64,000 bases of DNA, from positions 3,982,001-4,046,000 of the forward strand of contig NZ_CP102951.1 in NCBI RefSeq assembly GCF_024741815.1, read 5' to 3'. The number at the start of each line of letters is the position of its first letter. The stretch's first letter is position 1. The position numbers and the translations under genes were made by a program. The notes beneath the pieces are model-generated. The model was not told the DNA's origin. It made no database searches and saw only the letters and a program-made list of their open reading frames with translations. Source of the stretch: Pseudomonas sp. LS1212. Lineage in GTDB: Bacteria; Pseudomonadota; Gammaproteobacteria; Pseudomonadales; Pseudomonadaceae. Below, in pieces: positions 19,532-27,222 of this stretch.

Positions 19532-19553
19532 GAGCCCCTTGGCAAAGGGGCTC
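19532..19553 (-). terminator. Intrinsic terminator of rlmKL
   Basis: On the minus strand the stem GAGCCCCTT/AAGGGGCTC with a four-base loop follows the rlmKL stop by 22 bases. A run of five T (plus-strand A at 19517-19521) comes about ten bases later. The nine-bp stem is perfect. Confidence 0.6.
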
Positions 19554-19574
19554 TCAATGGTCTGCGTTCCAGGC

Positions 19575-21845
19575 TCAACGCGCCTGGATACGCCAGGCAC
19601 GATGGATCTTGCTGTTACGGGCAAAATCCGGATCCAGCGTCTGGGCAGTGATCTCTTCGACCGCGTAGCGCTCGGCAAGGTTCTGGTCCAACTGGAACTT
19701 GCGGAAGTTATTGGAGAAGTACAGCACGCCTCCCGGCGCCAGCCGAGCCACTGCCAGATCCAGCAACTCGACATGATCGCGCTGAACGTCAAACACGCCT
19801 TCCATGCGCTTGGAGTTCGAGAACGTCGGCGGGTCGATGAAGATCAAGTCGTATTCGTCCCGGCTGGCCTGCAACCACGCCATCACGTCACCCTGCTCCA
19901 GGCGGTTCTTGTCCGAGAAACCATTGAGCGACAGATTGCGTCGCGCCCAGTCCAGGTAGGTTTTCGACAGGTCGACGCTGGTAGTGCTGCGCGCGCCGCC
20001 CTTGGCGGCATGCACGCTGGCGGTTGCGGTGTAGCAGAACAGGTTGAGGAACCGCTTGCCGGCTGCTTCACGCTGGATGCGCATGCGCATGGGCCGATGG
20101 TCGAGGAACAGACCGGTGTCCAGGTAGTCGGTCAGGTTGACCAGCAGCTTGATGCCGCCTTCGTTGACCTCGGTGAACTGGCCCTGGGAGCTTTGCCGCT
20201 CATATTGGCGAGTACCGCTCTGGCGTTCGCGACGCTTGATCACCACCCGGCTCTTGTCGATATTCAACGCCTGCGGAATCGCCGCCAGAGCATCGAACAG
20301 ACGGGCCTGGGCTTTCTCCGGGTCGATCGAACGCGGTGCGGCATATTCCTGAACATGCACCCAATCGTTGTAGAGATCGATGGCCAGGGCATATTCGGGC
20401 ATGTCGGCGTCATAGACCCGATAGCATTCGATACCTTCGCGGCGTGCCCACTTGCTCAATTGCTTGAGGTTCTTCTGCAGGCGGTTGGCGAACATCTGCC
20501 CGCCTTCGCTCAGCCGCGCCTGCTCAACTATGGGAGCCGGTGCCGGCGCGGGTTTGATCGGGTTGCCGTTCTTGTTGTACTGACGCTCTTGCGGCTCGGC
20601 TGGCGCCTGATCGTAAGCCGCCTGCTCACGTTCTGCCTGGCGCTGCTCCGGGGTGCGACGATCACCCGTGACGAACTGGTCCGGCAACACCTTGATCAGC
20701 AGCAGCTTGCACGGCAATGCACCGTTCCAGAACGAATACTGTTTATGGCTGCGAATCCCCATGCGCTTGCCCAGGTCCGGCGCACCGGTGAAGACTGCCG
20801 CCTCCCAGTTCAAACAGGCTTGGCGCAGACGCTCACCGAGGTTCTGATAGAGATACAGCAGGCTGGCTTCATCTCCCAGGCGCTCGCCGTAGGGAGGGTT
20901 GCAGATCACCAGACCTTTCTGGTTCTGATCCGGACGCGGCTCGAAGGTCGCCACTTCACCCTGGTAAATCTTGATCCAGTCGCTCAGGCCCGCCCGCTCG
21001 ACGTTATTGCGGCCCGGTTGAATCAGGCGCGGGTCGGCTTCGTAACCCCGAATCCACAACGGTGGCTTGGCCAACCCGACTTCGGCACGGGCCAGGGCCT
21101 CGTCATGCAGCTTGCGCCACAAGGCCGGAACATGCCCCAGCCAGGCCGAGAAGCCCCAGCGTTCACGCCTGAGGTTCGGCGCAATGTCCGCGGCAATCAT
21201 GGCCGCTTCAACCAGGAAAGTACCGACGCCGCACATCGGGTCGGCCAGCGCGCCGCCCTGGGCTGCAATACGCGGCCAACCGGCGCGCACCAGAATCGCT
21301 GCCGCGAGGTTTTCCTTGAGCGGTGCCGCACCCTGTTGCAAGCGGTAGCCACGCTGGTGAAGGCTGTGGCCGGACAAGTCCAGCGAGAGGATCGCTTCAC
21401 CCCGGTCCAGGCGCAAGTGCACCCGCAGATCGGGGTTCAGCTTGTCGATCGAGGGGCGCTCGCCGGTGGGCGTACGCAGTTTGTCGACGATCGCATCCTT
21501 GACCTTCAGCGCGCCGAAGTGGGTGTTGTCGATGCCCGAGCCATGCCCACTGAACTCGACCGCCAGGGTGCCATCGGGCAGCAGATGATCCTGCCAGTCC
21601 ACATCGTGCACACCGTCGTACAGGTCTTCGGCATTTTTCATTGCAAAGCGCTTGAGCACCAGCAATACGCGGTTGCCCAGACGTGACCACAGACACAAGC
21701 GATAGGCCGTCTCCATGTCGGCCATGCCGCGAATGGCCGAGGTGTGCTCGCGCACCTCTTCAAGGCCAAGCCCGGTGGCTTCCTCAGCGAGCAGGCCTTC
21801 GAGGCCTTTGGGGCAGGTGAGAAAGAGTTCGTAACGATCCGACAT
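19575..21845 (-). CDS. rlmKL: Bifunctional 23S rRNA methyltransferase RlmKL (m7G2069 / m2G2445)
   Basis: A 756-residue two-enzyme fusion. The N-terminal half holds a THUMP domain (about 45-155) and the RlmL-type methyltransferase with the catalytic NPPYGER motif. The C-terminal half is the RlmK methyltransferase with FCYTATASVHAAKGG (SAM site) and DPPTFSNSKRM. It modifies two guanines of 23S rRNA during 50S assembly. The proline/alanine-rich linker near 385-430 (QAPAEPQERQ, KPAPAPAPI) between the halves varies among species. The start is the ATG at 21845 (MSDRYELFLTCPKG), as in E. coli. It is divergent from rmf. Confidence 0.93.
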   Translation of the reverse strand: MSDRYELFLTCPKGLEGLLAEEATGLGLEEVREHTSAIRGMADMETAYRLCLWSRLGNRVLLVLKRFAMKNAEDLYDGVHDVDWQDHLLPDGTLAVEFSGHGSGIDNTHFGALKVKDAIVDKLRTPTGERPSIDKLNPDLRVHLRLDRGEAILSLDLSGHSLHQRGYRLQQGAAPLKENLAAAILVRAGWPRIAAQGGALADPMCGVGTFLVEAAMIAADIAPNLRRERWGFSAWLGHVPALWRKLHDEALARAEVGLAKPPLWIRGYEADPRLIQPGRNNVERAGLSDWIKIYQGEVATFEPRPDQNQKGLVICNPPYGERLGDEASLLYLYQNLGERLRQACLNWEAAVFTGAPDLGKRMGIRSHKQYSFWNGALPCKLLLIKVLPDQFVTGDRRTPEQRQAEREQAAYDQAPAEPQERQYNKNGNPIKPAPAPAPIVEQARLSEGGQMFANRLQKNLKQLSKWARREGIECYRVYDADMPEYALAIDLYNDWVHVQEYAAPRSIDPEKAQARLFDALAAIPQALNIDKSRVVIKRRERQSGTRQYERQSSQGQFTEVNEGGIKLLVNLTDYLDTGLFLDHRPMRMRIQREAAGKRFLNLFCYTATASVHAAKGGARSTTSVDLSKTYLDWARRNLSLNGFSDKNRLEQGDVMAWLQASRDEYDLIFIDPPTFSNSKRMEGVFDVQRDHVELLDLAVARLAPGGVLYFSNNFRKFQLDQNLAERYAVEEITAQTLDPDFARNSKIHRAWRIQAR

Positions 21846-22386
21846 GGGTTATCCAGAATCTTGTGCAATGAGTGAAAGGGCAAGCGCATCGCCCCTTCGA
21901 TGTTTAATCGAGCGCTTTTCTTGAAGAGCGCCCGCGTGGCACCACCAAGGTGCCTGTCCACCCCCGAAACAATGGCCAAGGCGTCAGCAAAAGCCTTTGA
22001 TCACGGGGTAGAGAAAATTCTCCATCAAAAAGAGCCCTGTTTTGACCCTTCGTCGTTTTATTTCCGAGGTCTGAGCTAAGGTTTTTGCACTAGCCAACTG
22101 ATCTCAGCGATGGATCAAAGCCTGATCATAGCGGGCTTTGCGACATTTCCATCATTGAAGCAATTTTTTACTTATCGTCCAACCACATGAATGATTACGT
22201 CCTTATGACAAAACGATCATTCACACTTGCTCCTGCATTGGTTAGAACTCAATACAGGTTGTCACCGCAATGGGGCAACACCTTTGCTCGCCACGCCGGC
22301 AGCGAGCACACACCAGCAGAATGATTCTGCCCGGCCTCAGAAGAGGCCGAAGGGACATAACAGTCAACAAGTGAGGGCAACACCCT
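21846..22386. other. 541-base gap between rlmKL and rmf, leader and promoter region
   Basis: No open frame here looks like a gene. Near the rlmKL side there are two small inverted repeats: GCGCTTTTC/GAAGAGCGC around 21912-21932 and GGCACC/GGTGCC at 21938-21954. The middle (about 22080-22260) is unusually AT-rich for this genome. A hairpin, GGCCTC-AGAA-GAGGCC, lies at 22333-22348, 38 bases before the rmf start. A small RNA or a long regulated rmf leader would fit, but I cannot define its ends. Confidence 0.4.
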
Positions 22387-22602
22387 ATGAGAAGACTTAA
22401 GCGTGATCCGTTGGAACGAGCATTTTTACGCGGATATCAGTACGGCATCCATGGCAAATCCCGCGAGCTTTGCCCTTTTACTCTACCGTCGGTACGCCAA
22501 GCCTGGATTAACGGCTGGCGCGAAGGACGCGGCGACAACTGGGACGGTATGACCGGCACTGCGGGTATCCACAGACTCAACGAACTTCACGCCGTTGGCT
22601 GA
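22387..22602 (+). CDS. rmf: Ribosome modulation factor
   Basis: A 71-residue basic protein matching RMF along its length: RDPLERAFLRGYQYGIHGKSRELCP at the N-terminus (cut here as GYQYGIHGKSRELCP) and RQAWINGWREGRG in the middle. RMF binds 30S/70S ribosomes and drives 100S dimer formation in stationary phase. A GAGGG sequence precedes the ATG. It is a single gene with a long AT-rich upstream region and a strong terminator downstream, as expected for an abundant growth-phase-controlled transcript. Confidence 0.95.
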   Translation: MRRLKRDPLERAFLRGYQYGIHGKSRELCPFTLPSVRQAWINGWREGRGDNWDGMTGTAGIHRLNELHAVG

Positions 22603-22661
22603 GCGAGGATCTGAATCGACTTACCATGCGCGCCCCATCCGGGCGGCGGGCTAAGGCCCAG

Positions 22662-22686
22662 GGGCCCCTTCAAGGGGCCCTTTTTT
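22662..22686 (+). terminator. Intrinsic terminator of rmf
   Basis: A GC stem, GGGCCCC-TTCAA-GGGGCCC, is followed directly by six T. It begins 60 bases after the rmf stop. Confidence 0.85.
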
Positions 22687-22699
22687 ATGTCTGACTGTT

Positions 22700-23725
22700 T
22701 CAGCGAGCCGGCATGGCCGCGATCGCATCCACCGATTCACGGATCAAGGCCGGGCCCTTGTAGATGAAGCCCGAATAGATTTGCACCAGGCTCGCACCTG
22801 CCGCGATCTTTTCGGCGGCGTGCTTGCCCTCGGTAATGCCTCCGGCGGCAATGATCGGCATCTTCCCGGCCAGCTCACCTGCCAGCACCTTGACGATGTG
22901 GGTGCTCTTTTCGCGTACCGGCGCACCGGACAGACCGCCGGCCTCGTCGCCATGCTCAAGGCCTTCGACACCTTCGCGACCGAGGGTGGTGTTGGTGGCG
23001 ATGACCGCATCCATACCCGACTCCAGCAATGCCGCAGCCACCAGTACGGTTTCTTCGTCGCTCATGTCCGGCGCGATCTTGATCGCCAGCGGGACGCGCT
23101 TGCCCAGTTGCTGTGCCAGGACTTCACGGCGTTCGGCCAGGGCGCCGAGCAATTGCTTGAGCGACTCGCCGAATTGCAGGCTGCGCAGGCCCGGGGTGTT
23201 GGGCGAGCTGACGTTGACGGTAATGTAGCTGGCGTGGGGGTAGACCTTGTCCAGGCAGATCAGGTAGTCGTCGACAGCGCGCTCGACCGGGGTGTCGAAG
23301 TTCTTGCCGATGTTGATCCCGAGGATGCCGGTGTATTTGGCAGCCTGCACGCGCGTGATCAGGTTGTCGACGCCGAGGTTGTTGAAGCCCATGCGGTTGA
23401 TGATGGCTTCAGCCTCGGGCAGGCGGAAGATCCGCGGCTTGGGGTTGCCGGGTTGCGGGCGCGGGGTCACGGTGCCGATTTCGACGAACCCGAAGCCCAG
23501 TTGGGCGAAGCCGTCGATGGCGGCGCCATTCTTGTCCAGGCCGGCAGCCAACCCCACCGGGTTGGGGAAGTCGAGGCCCATGACGGTTACCGGCAGCTTG
23601 GCCGGTGCCTTGGTCAGCAAGCCATTGAGGCCCAAACGGCCGCCGGCACCTATCAGGTCCAGCGACAGGTCGTGGGAGGTTTCCGGGGAGAGTTTGAACA
23701 GTAGCTGGCGGGCCAGGGTATACAT
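22700..23725 (-). CDS. pyrD: Dihydroorotate dehydrogenase (quinone), class 2
   Basis: A 341-residue FMN enzyme that oxidises dihydroorotate to orotate with quinone, the fourth step of pyrimidine synthesis, at the inner face of the membrane. The N-terminal amphipathic helix (MYTLARQLLFKLSPETSHD) is the class 2 membrane-binding element. The active-site serine region is NVSSPNTPGLR, and the flavin phosphate site is near AAGGITEG at the C-terminus. The ATG at 23725 fits the family; a long open extension upstream (to 24277) is the antisense of nasS. It is convergent with rmf and divergent from nasS. Confidence 0.94.
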   Translation of the reverse strand: MYTLARQLLFKLSPETSHDLSLDLIGAGGRLGLNGLLTKAPAKLPVTVMGLDFPNPVGLAAGLDKNGAAIDGFAQLGFGFVEIGTVTPRPQPGNPKPRIFRLPEAEAIINRMGFNNLGVDNLITRVQAAKYTGILGINIGKNFDTPVERAVDDYLICLDKVYPHASYITVNVSSPNTPGLRSLQFGESLKQLLGALAERREVLAQQLGKRVPLAIKIAPDMSDEETVLVAAALLESGMDAVIATNTTLGREGVEGLEHGDEAGGLSGAPVREKSTHIVKVLAGELAGKMPIIAAGGITEGKHAAEKIAAGASLVQIYSGFIYKGPALIRESVDAIAAMPAR

Positions 23726-24004
23726 GGGCGGGCTTAGCTCGACGGTGGGATCAATTAAGGGGGCGATTATAGCCGGGGCCGGGGTATGGGGCGAAGCTAA
23801 TTCCGGGTTTTGGGAGGCGAGCCTATCCACCCTCCTATTCAGGGCATGCCCCAAACCGAGCGACCAAGCCCACCAATGGAGCACACTGGCATATGCCTTG
23901 CTTGCCCCACTCCCATCAGCACCCGCCCCAACGTCGGAGCAGGTCACAGACAACGGCGTCGTCCCCGGCCTGCACACCCGCGACAGGCCGAACGACGCTT
24001 TTTC

Positions 24005-25231
24005 ATGAGTGGCACAAACATGCACAACACACCAGTGAACCCACTGGCCTGGGTCAACGGCAGCGATGCCCCGGAAAAGCACAGCCTCGACATCGGCTTC
24101 ATGGCCCTGAGCGACTGTGCTTCGGTCGTCGTCGCAGCCACCCAAGGCTTTGCCCAACCCTACGGCCTGACCCTCAACCTCAAGCGCCAGAGCTCCTGGG
24201 CCACCCTGCGCGACAAACTGGTCAGCGGCGAGCTCGATGCCGCCCACAGCCTCTATGGGCTGATCTACGCCGTACACCTGGGCATCGGCGGCACCAACGC
24301 CACCGACATGGCCGTGCTAATGGGCCTGAACCAGAACGGCCAAAGCATCAATCTCTCGCCCCACCTGCAAGACCACGCCGTGACCAACCCTGAAGCACTC
24401 AAATGTCACGTGCACCAAAGCAGAACAAAACTCACCTTTGCCCAGACCTTTCCTACCGGCACCCACGCCATGTGGCTGTATTACTGGCTCGCCAGCCAAG
24501 GCATCCATCCGCTGCAGGACGTAGAAAGCGTCGTCGTACCGCCACCGCAAATGGTCACCCACCTGCAAGCCGGGCGCATCGATGGCTTCTGCGTCGGTGA
24601 GCCGTGGTCGGCCAGCGCCGTCAAACAGGGCCTGGGCTTTACCTTGGCAACCAGCCAGACGATCTGGCCCGACCACCCGGAAAAAGTCCTGGGCTGCACC
24701 CGCGCCTTCATCGAACAGTACCCCAACACCGCGCGGGCACTGGTCATGGCCATCCTCGAAGCCAGCCGCTTTATCGAACAAAGCCAGGAAAACCGCCGCA
24801 GCACTGCGCAGCTGCTCAGTGGCAAGGACTACCTGGATGCCCCACTGGACTGCATCGAACCTCGCCTGCTCGGCAACTACGAAGACGGCTTGGGCAACGC
24901 CTGGCAAGACCCTCACGCGTTACGGCTCCATAATAAAGGGGAGGTCAACCAACCGTACCTGTCTGACGGCATGTGGTTCATGACCCAGTTCCGCCGCTGG
25001 GGCCTGCTGCGCGATGACCCGGACTACCTTGGCGTTGCCCGGCAAGTCCAGCAAATGGCGCTGTACCGCGAGGCCGCCGAGGCACTGGGCGTGCCCTGCT
25101 CCGCCGAGTCGATGCGCAGCAGCCGCTTGATCGACGGAACAGTCTGGGACGGCACCGACCCTGCCGGCTACGCGCGCAGCTTCAAGCTGCATGCGTTGGT
25201 CGATTCCTTGCCACTGCAAGCCAACCGCTGA
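24005..25231 (+). CDS. nasS: Nitrate sensor NasS (NrtA/CmpA-like, cytoplasmic)
   Basis: A 408-residue protein of the NrtA/CmpA nitrate-binding family without a signal peptide, so it should be cytoplasmic. Landmarks are GFMALSDCASVVVAATQGF near the N-terminus, the SSWATLRDKLVSGELDAAH segment, and GRIDGFCVGEPW. Known NasS proteins bind nitrate or nitrite and release NasT, so that the operon is read through. The start is taken at the ATG at 24005; the ATG at 24020 is also possible, and upstream sequence to 23810 has no family similarity. The ribosome site is weak. nasT follows after 15 bases. Confidence 0.9.
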   Translation: MSGTNMHNTPVNPLAWVNGSDAPEKHSLDIGFMALSDCASVVVAATQGFAQPYGLTLNLKRQSSWATLRDKLVSGELDAAHSLYGLIYAVHLGIGGTNATDMAVLMGLNQNGQSINLSPHLQDHAVTNPEALKCHVHQSRTKLTFAQTFPTGTHAMWLYYWLASQGIHPLQDVESVVVPPPQMVTHLQAGRIDGFCVGEPWSASAVKQGLGFTLATSQTIWPDHPEKVLGCTRAFIEQYPNTARALVMAILEASRFIEQSQENRRSTAQLLSGKDYLDAPLDCIEPRLLGNYEDGLGNAWQDPHALRLHNKGEVNQPYLSDGMWFMTQFRRWGLLRDDPDYLGVARQVQQMALYREAAEALGVPCSAESMRSSRLIDGTVWDGTDPAGYARSFKLHALVDSLPLQANR

Positions 25232-25246
25232 CAGGAGCCCGCAACC

Positions 25247-25822
25247 ATGCTGCGAATCCTGCTGATCAACGACACCGCCAAGAAGGTCGGGCGCCTGCGC
25301 GCCGCGCTGATCGAGGCCGGCTTTGAAGTAATCGACGAATCCGGCCTCACCATCGACCTGCCCGCGCGCGTCGAAACGGTGCGACCGGACGTGATTCTGA
25401 TCGATACCGAGTCACCGAGCCGCGATGTCATGGAGCAAGTGGTCCTGGTCAGTCGCGACCAACCGCGCCCCATCGTCATGTTTACCGACGAACACGACCC
25501 CGATGTGATGCGTCAGGCCATCAAGTCCGGCGTCAGTGCCTACATTGTCGAAGGTATCCACGCGCAGCGCCTGCAGCCCATCCTGGACGTGGCAATGGCC
25601 CGCTTTGAAAGCGACCAGGCCCTGCGTGCCCAGCTTCTGGCGCGCGACCAGCAATTGGCCGAGCGCAAGCGCATAGAACTGGCCAAGGGAATGCTGATGA
25701 AAATGAAAGACTGCAAGGAAGAAGAGGCCTACACCCTGATGCGGCGCCAGGCCATGAGCAAGCAGCAGAAACTCATCCAGGTGGCCGAGCAAATCATCGC
25801 CATGAACGACTTGTTGAAGTAG
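25247..25822 (+). CDS. nasT: NasT, ANTAR-domain RNA-binding antiterminator
   Basis: A 191-residue protein: an N-terminal receiver-like domain (about 1-120) and a C-terminal ANTAR domain (about 125-185: AERKRIELAKGMLMK, then EEAYTLMRRQAM). The receiver has ND instead of the usual acidic pair after the first strand and keeps D49 in LIDTESP, so it resembles the pseudo-receivers of AmiR and NasT. ANTAR domains bind paired RNA hairpins with ANNGNN loops and prevent termination. Such a leader lies directly downstream, before nasA. AGGAG precedes the ATG by nine bases. It works with NasS. Confidence 0.93.
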   Translation: MLRILLINDTAKKVGRLRAALIEAGFEVIDESGLTIDLPARVETVRPDVILIDTESPSRDVMEQVVLVSRDQPRPIVMFTDEHDPDVMRQAIKSGVSAYIVEGIHAQRLQPILDVAMARFESDQALRAQLLARDQQLAERKRIELAKGMLMKMKDCKEEEAYTLMRRQAMSKQQKLIQVAEQIIAMNDLLK

Positions 25823-25830
25823 AGCGCTTC

Positions 25831-25846
25831 TGGCCCAGCTCTTGCA
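25831..25846 (+). promoter_or_regulatory. Sigma-54 (-24/-12) promoter of nasA
   Basis: TGGCCC-N5-TTGCA (TGGCCCAGCTCTTGCA) differs from the sigma-54 consensus TGGCAC-N5-TTGCA at one base. The GG and GC are ten bases apart as required. Transcription would start near 25857, just before the hairpin at 25861. Nitrate assimilation genes in pseudomonads are NtrC/sigma-54 dependent, which agrees. Confidence 0.75.
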
Positions 25847-25860
25847 AATCAATTCCTGCA

Positions 25861-25902
25861 GGTAGCCAACGGCGGTTGCCCACATTCATGACAAAGACGT
25901 CG
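25861..25902 (+). promoter_or_regulatory. NasT-responsive leader: ANTAR-target hairpin pair
   Basis: Hairpin 1 has stem GGTAGCC (25861-25867) and GGTTGCC (25874-25880), with two G-U pairs, and the loop AACGGC. A is at loop position 1 and G at position 4, the ANNGNN signature of ANTAR RNA targets. Eight bases later hairpin 2 has the short stem TGAC/GTCG and the loop AAAGAC (25893-25898), again ANNGNN. The second stem is only four pairs and is the weaker half. The terminator follows at once. Confidence 0.65.
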
Positions 25903-25904
25903 CA

Positions 25905-25944
25905 CGCCCTCCAGCGCAAGCCGGTCGGGTGGCGGCGTTTTTTT
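25905..25944 (+). terminator. Leader terminator (attenuator) upstream of nasA
   Basis: CGCCCTCC (25905-25912) pairs with GGGTGGCG (25927-25934) with one mismatch and one wobble, followed by GCG and seven T (25938-25944). It lies between the ANTAR hairpins and the nasA start at 26007, where NasT-controlled terminators are found in other nitrate leaders. Confidence 0.65.
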
Positions 25945-26006
25945 GTTCTGCCCCGGCGTACGGGGTTCGACTCCCGTTGAGACTCTTACCGCAGTTGAGG
26001 TGTTCG

Positions 26007-27218
26007 ATGAATACGAGCTTCTGGAAATCCGGCCACGCCCCTACCTTGTTCGCAGCGTTCCTGTATTTCGACCTCAGTTTCATGGTCTGGTATCTGCTCG
26101 GCCCGCTGGCCGTACAGATCGCCACCGACCTGCAACTGACCACCCAGCAACGCGGCCTGGTTGTCGCCACGCCGATCCTGGCCGGTGCGATCATGCGCCT
26201 GTTCATGGGCGTGCTGGTCGATCGCCTGTCGCCCAAGGCCGCTGGCCTGATCGGCCAGGTGATTGTCATCTGCGCACTGTTCGGCGCCTGGAAGCTCGGC
26301 ATTCACAGCTATGAGCAGGCGCTGCTGCTGGGCGTGTTCCTCGGGGTCGCCGGTGCCTCGTTCGCGGTGTCGCTGCCGCTGGCCTCGCAATGGTACCCGC
26401 CACAGCACCAGGGCAAGGCCATGGGCATTGCCGGTGCAGGCAACTCCGGCACCGTCCTGGCCGCACTGTTGGCCCCGGTCCTGGCCGCCAGTTTTGGCTG
26501 GGGCAATGTCTTCGGGCTCGCATTGATTCCGCTGGTGCTGACCCTGGTGATCTTCGCACTGGTCGCGCGCAACGCCCCACAACGGCCCAAGGCCAAATCG
26601 GTAGCCGACTACCTCAAGGCCCTGGGTGACCGTGACAGCTGGTGGTTCATGTTTTTCTACAGCGTGACCTTTGGCGGCTTCATCGGCTTGGCCAGCGCCT
26701 TGCCCGGCTACTTCAACGACCAGTACGGCTTGAGCCCGGTGACTGCCGGCTACTACACCGCCGCCTGCGTCTTCGGTGGCAGCATGATGCGCCCACTGGG
26801 TGGCGCCCTGGCCGACCGTTTCGGCGGCATCCGCACCTTGCTGGCCATGTACAGCCTGGCTGCCATCTGTATCGCTGCCGTAGGCTTCAACCTGCCCAGC
26901 TCGGTCGCTGCGCTTGCGCTGTTCGTCAGCGCCATGCTCGGCCTTGGTGCAGGGAACGGCGCCGTGTTCCAACTGGTACCGCAGCGCTTTCGTCAGGAGA
27001 TCGGCGTGATGACCGGTTTGATCGGTATGGCCGGCGGCATCGGCGGCTTCCTGTTGGCCGCGGGCCTTGGCGCGATCAAACAACACAGCGGCGACTATCA
27101 GCTGGGCTTGTGGCTGTTCGCCAGCCTGGGCATCCTGGCCTGGTTCGGCCTGCACGGCGTGAAAAGCCGCTGGCGCACCACCTGGGGCTCGGCAGCTGTC
27201 ACCGCCGCCCGCGTCTGA
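26007..27218 (+). CDS. nasA: Nitrate transporter, major facilitator superfamily (NarK/NasA type)
   Basis: A 403-residue protein with 12 predicted membrane segments that imports nitrate. The two nitrate signature motifs are present: GIAGAGNSGTVLAALLAP in segment 5 and GLGAGNGAVFQLVPQRF in segment 11. I start at the ATG at 26007 with GAGG seven bases upstream; the in-frame sequence back to 25929 is the leader terminator. In some pseudomonads this gene is called nasA, a name used elsewhere for the nitrate reductase. It is led by a sigma-54 promoter and a NasT-type leader, and the next gene starts four bases after the stop. Confidence 0.92.
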   Translation: MNTSFWKSGHAPTLFAAFLYFDLSFMVWYLLGPLAVQIATDLQLTTQQRGLVVATPILAGAIMRLFMGVLVDRLSPKAAGLIGQVIVICALFGAWKLGIHSYEQALLLGVFLGVAGASFAVSLPLASQWYPPQHQGKAMGIAGAGNSGTVLAALLAPVLAASFGWGNVFGLALIPLVLTLVIFALVARNAPQRPKAKSVADYLKALGDRDSWWFMFFYSVTFGGFIGLASALPGYFNDQYGLSPVTAGYYTAACVFGGSMMRPLGGALADRFGGIRTLLAMYSLAAICIAAVGFNLPSSVAALALFVSAMLGLGAGNGAVFQLVPQRFRQEIGVMTGLIGMAGGIGGFLLAAGLGAIKQHSGDYQLGLWLFASLGILAWFGLHGVKSRWRTTWGSAAVTAARV

Positions 27219-27222
27219 GCCG

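Noticed and set aside
19521..21686. Open frame of 721 codons antisense to rlmKL
   Set aside because: Both RlmL and RlmK catalytic motifs are on the minus strand. The plus-strand translation has no recognisable domain.
25960..25977. tRNA T-arm-like sequence ACGGGGTTCGACTCCCGT, possible tRNA fragment or attachment site
   Set aside because: The loop has eight instead of seven bases with the five-bp stem. No acceptor stem or CCA follows, and no integrase is near. It is a local hairpin in the nasA leader.
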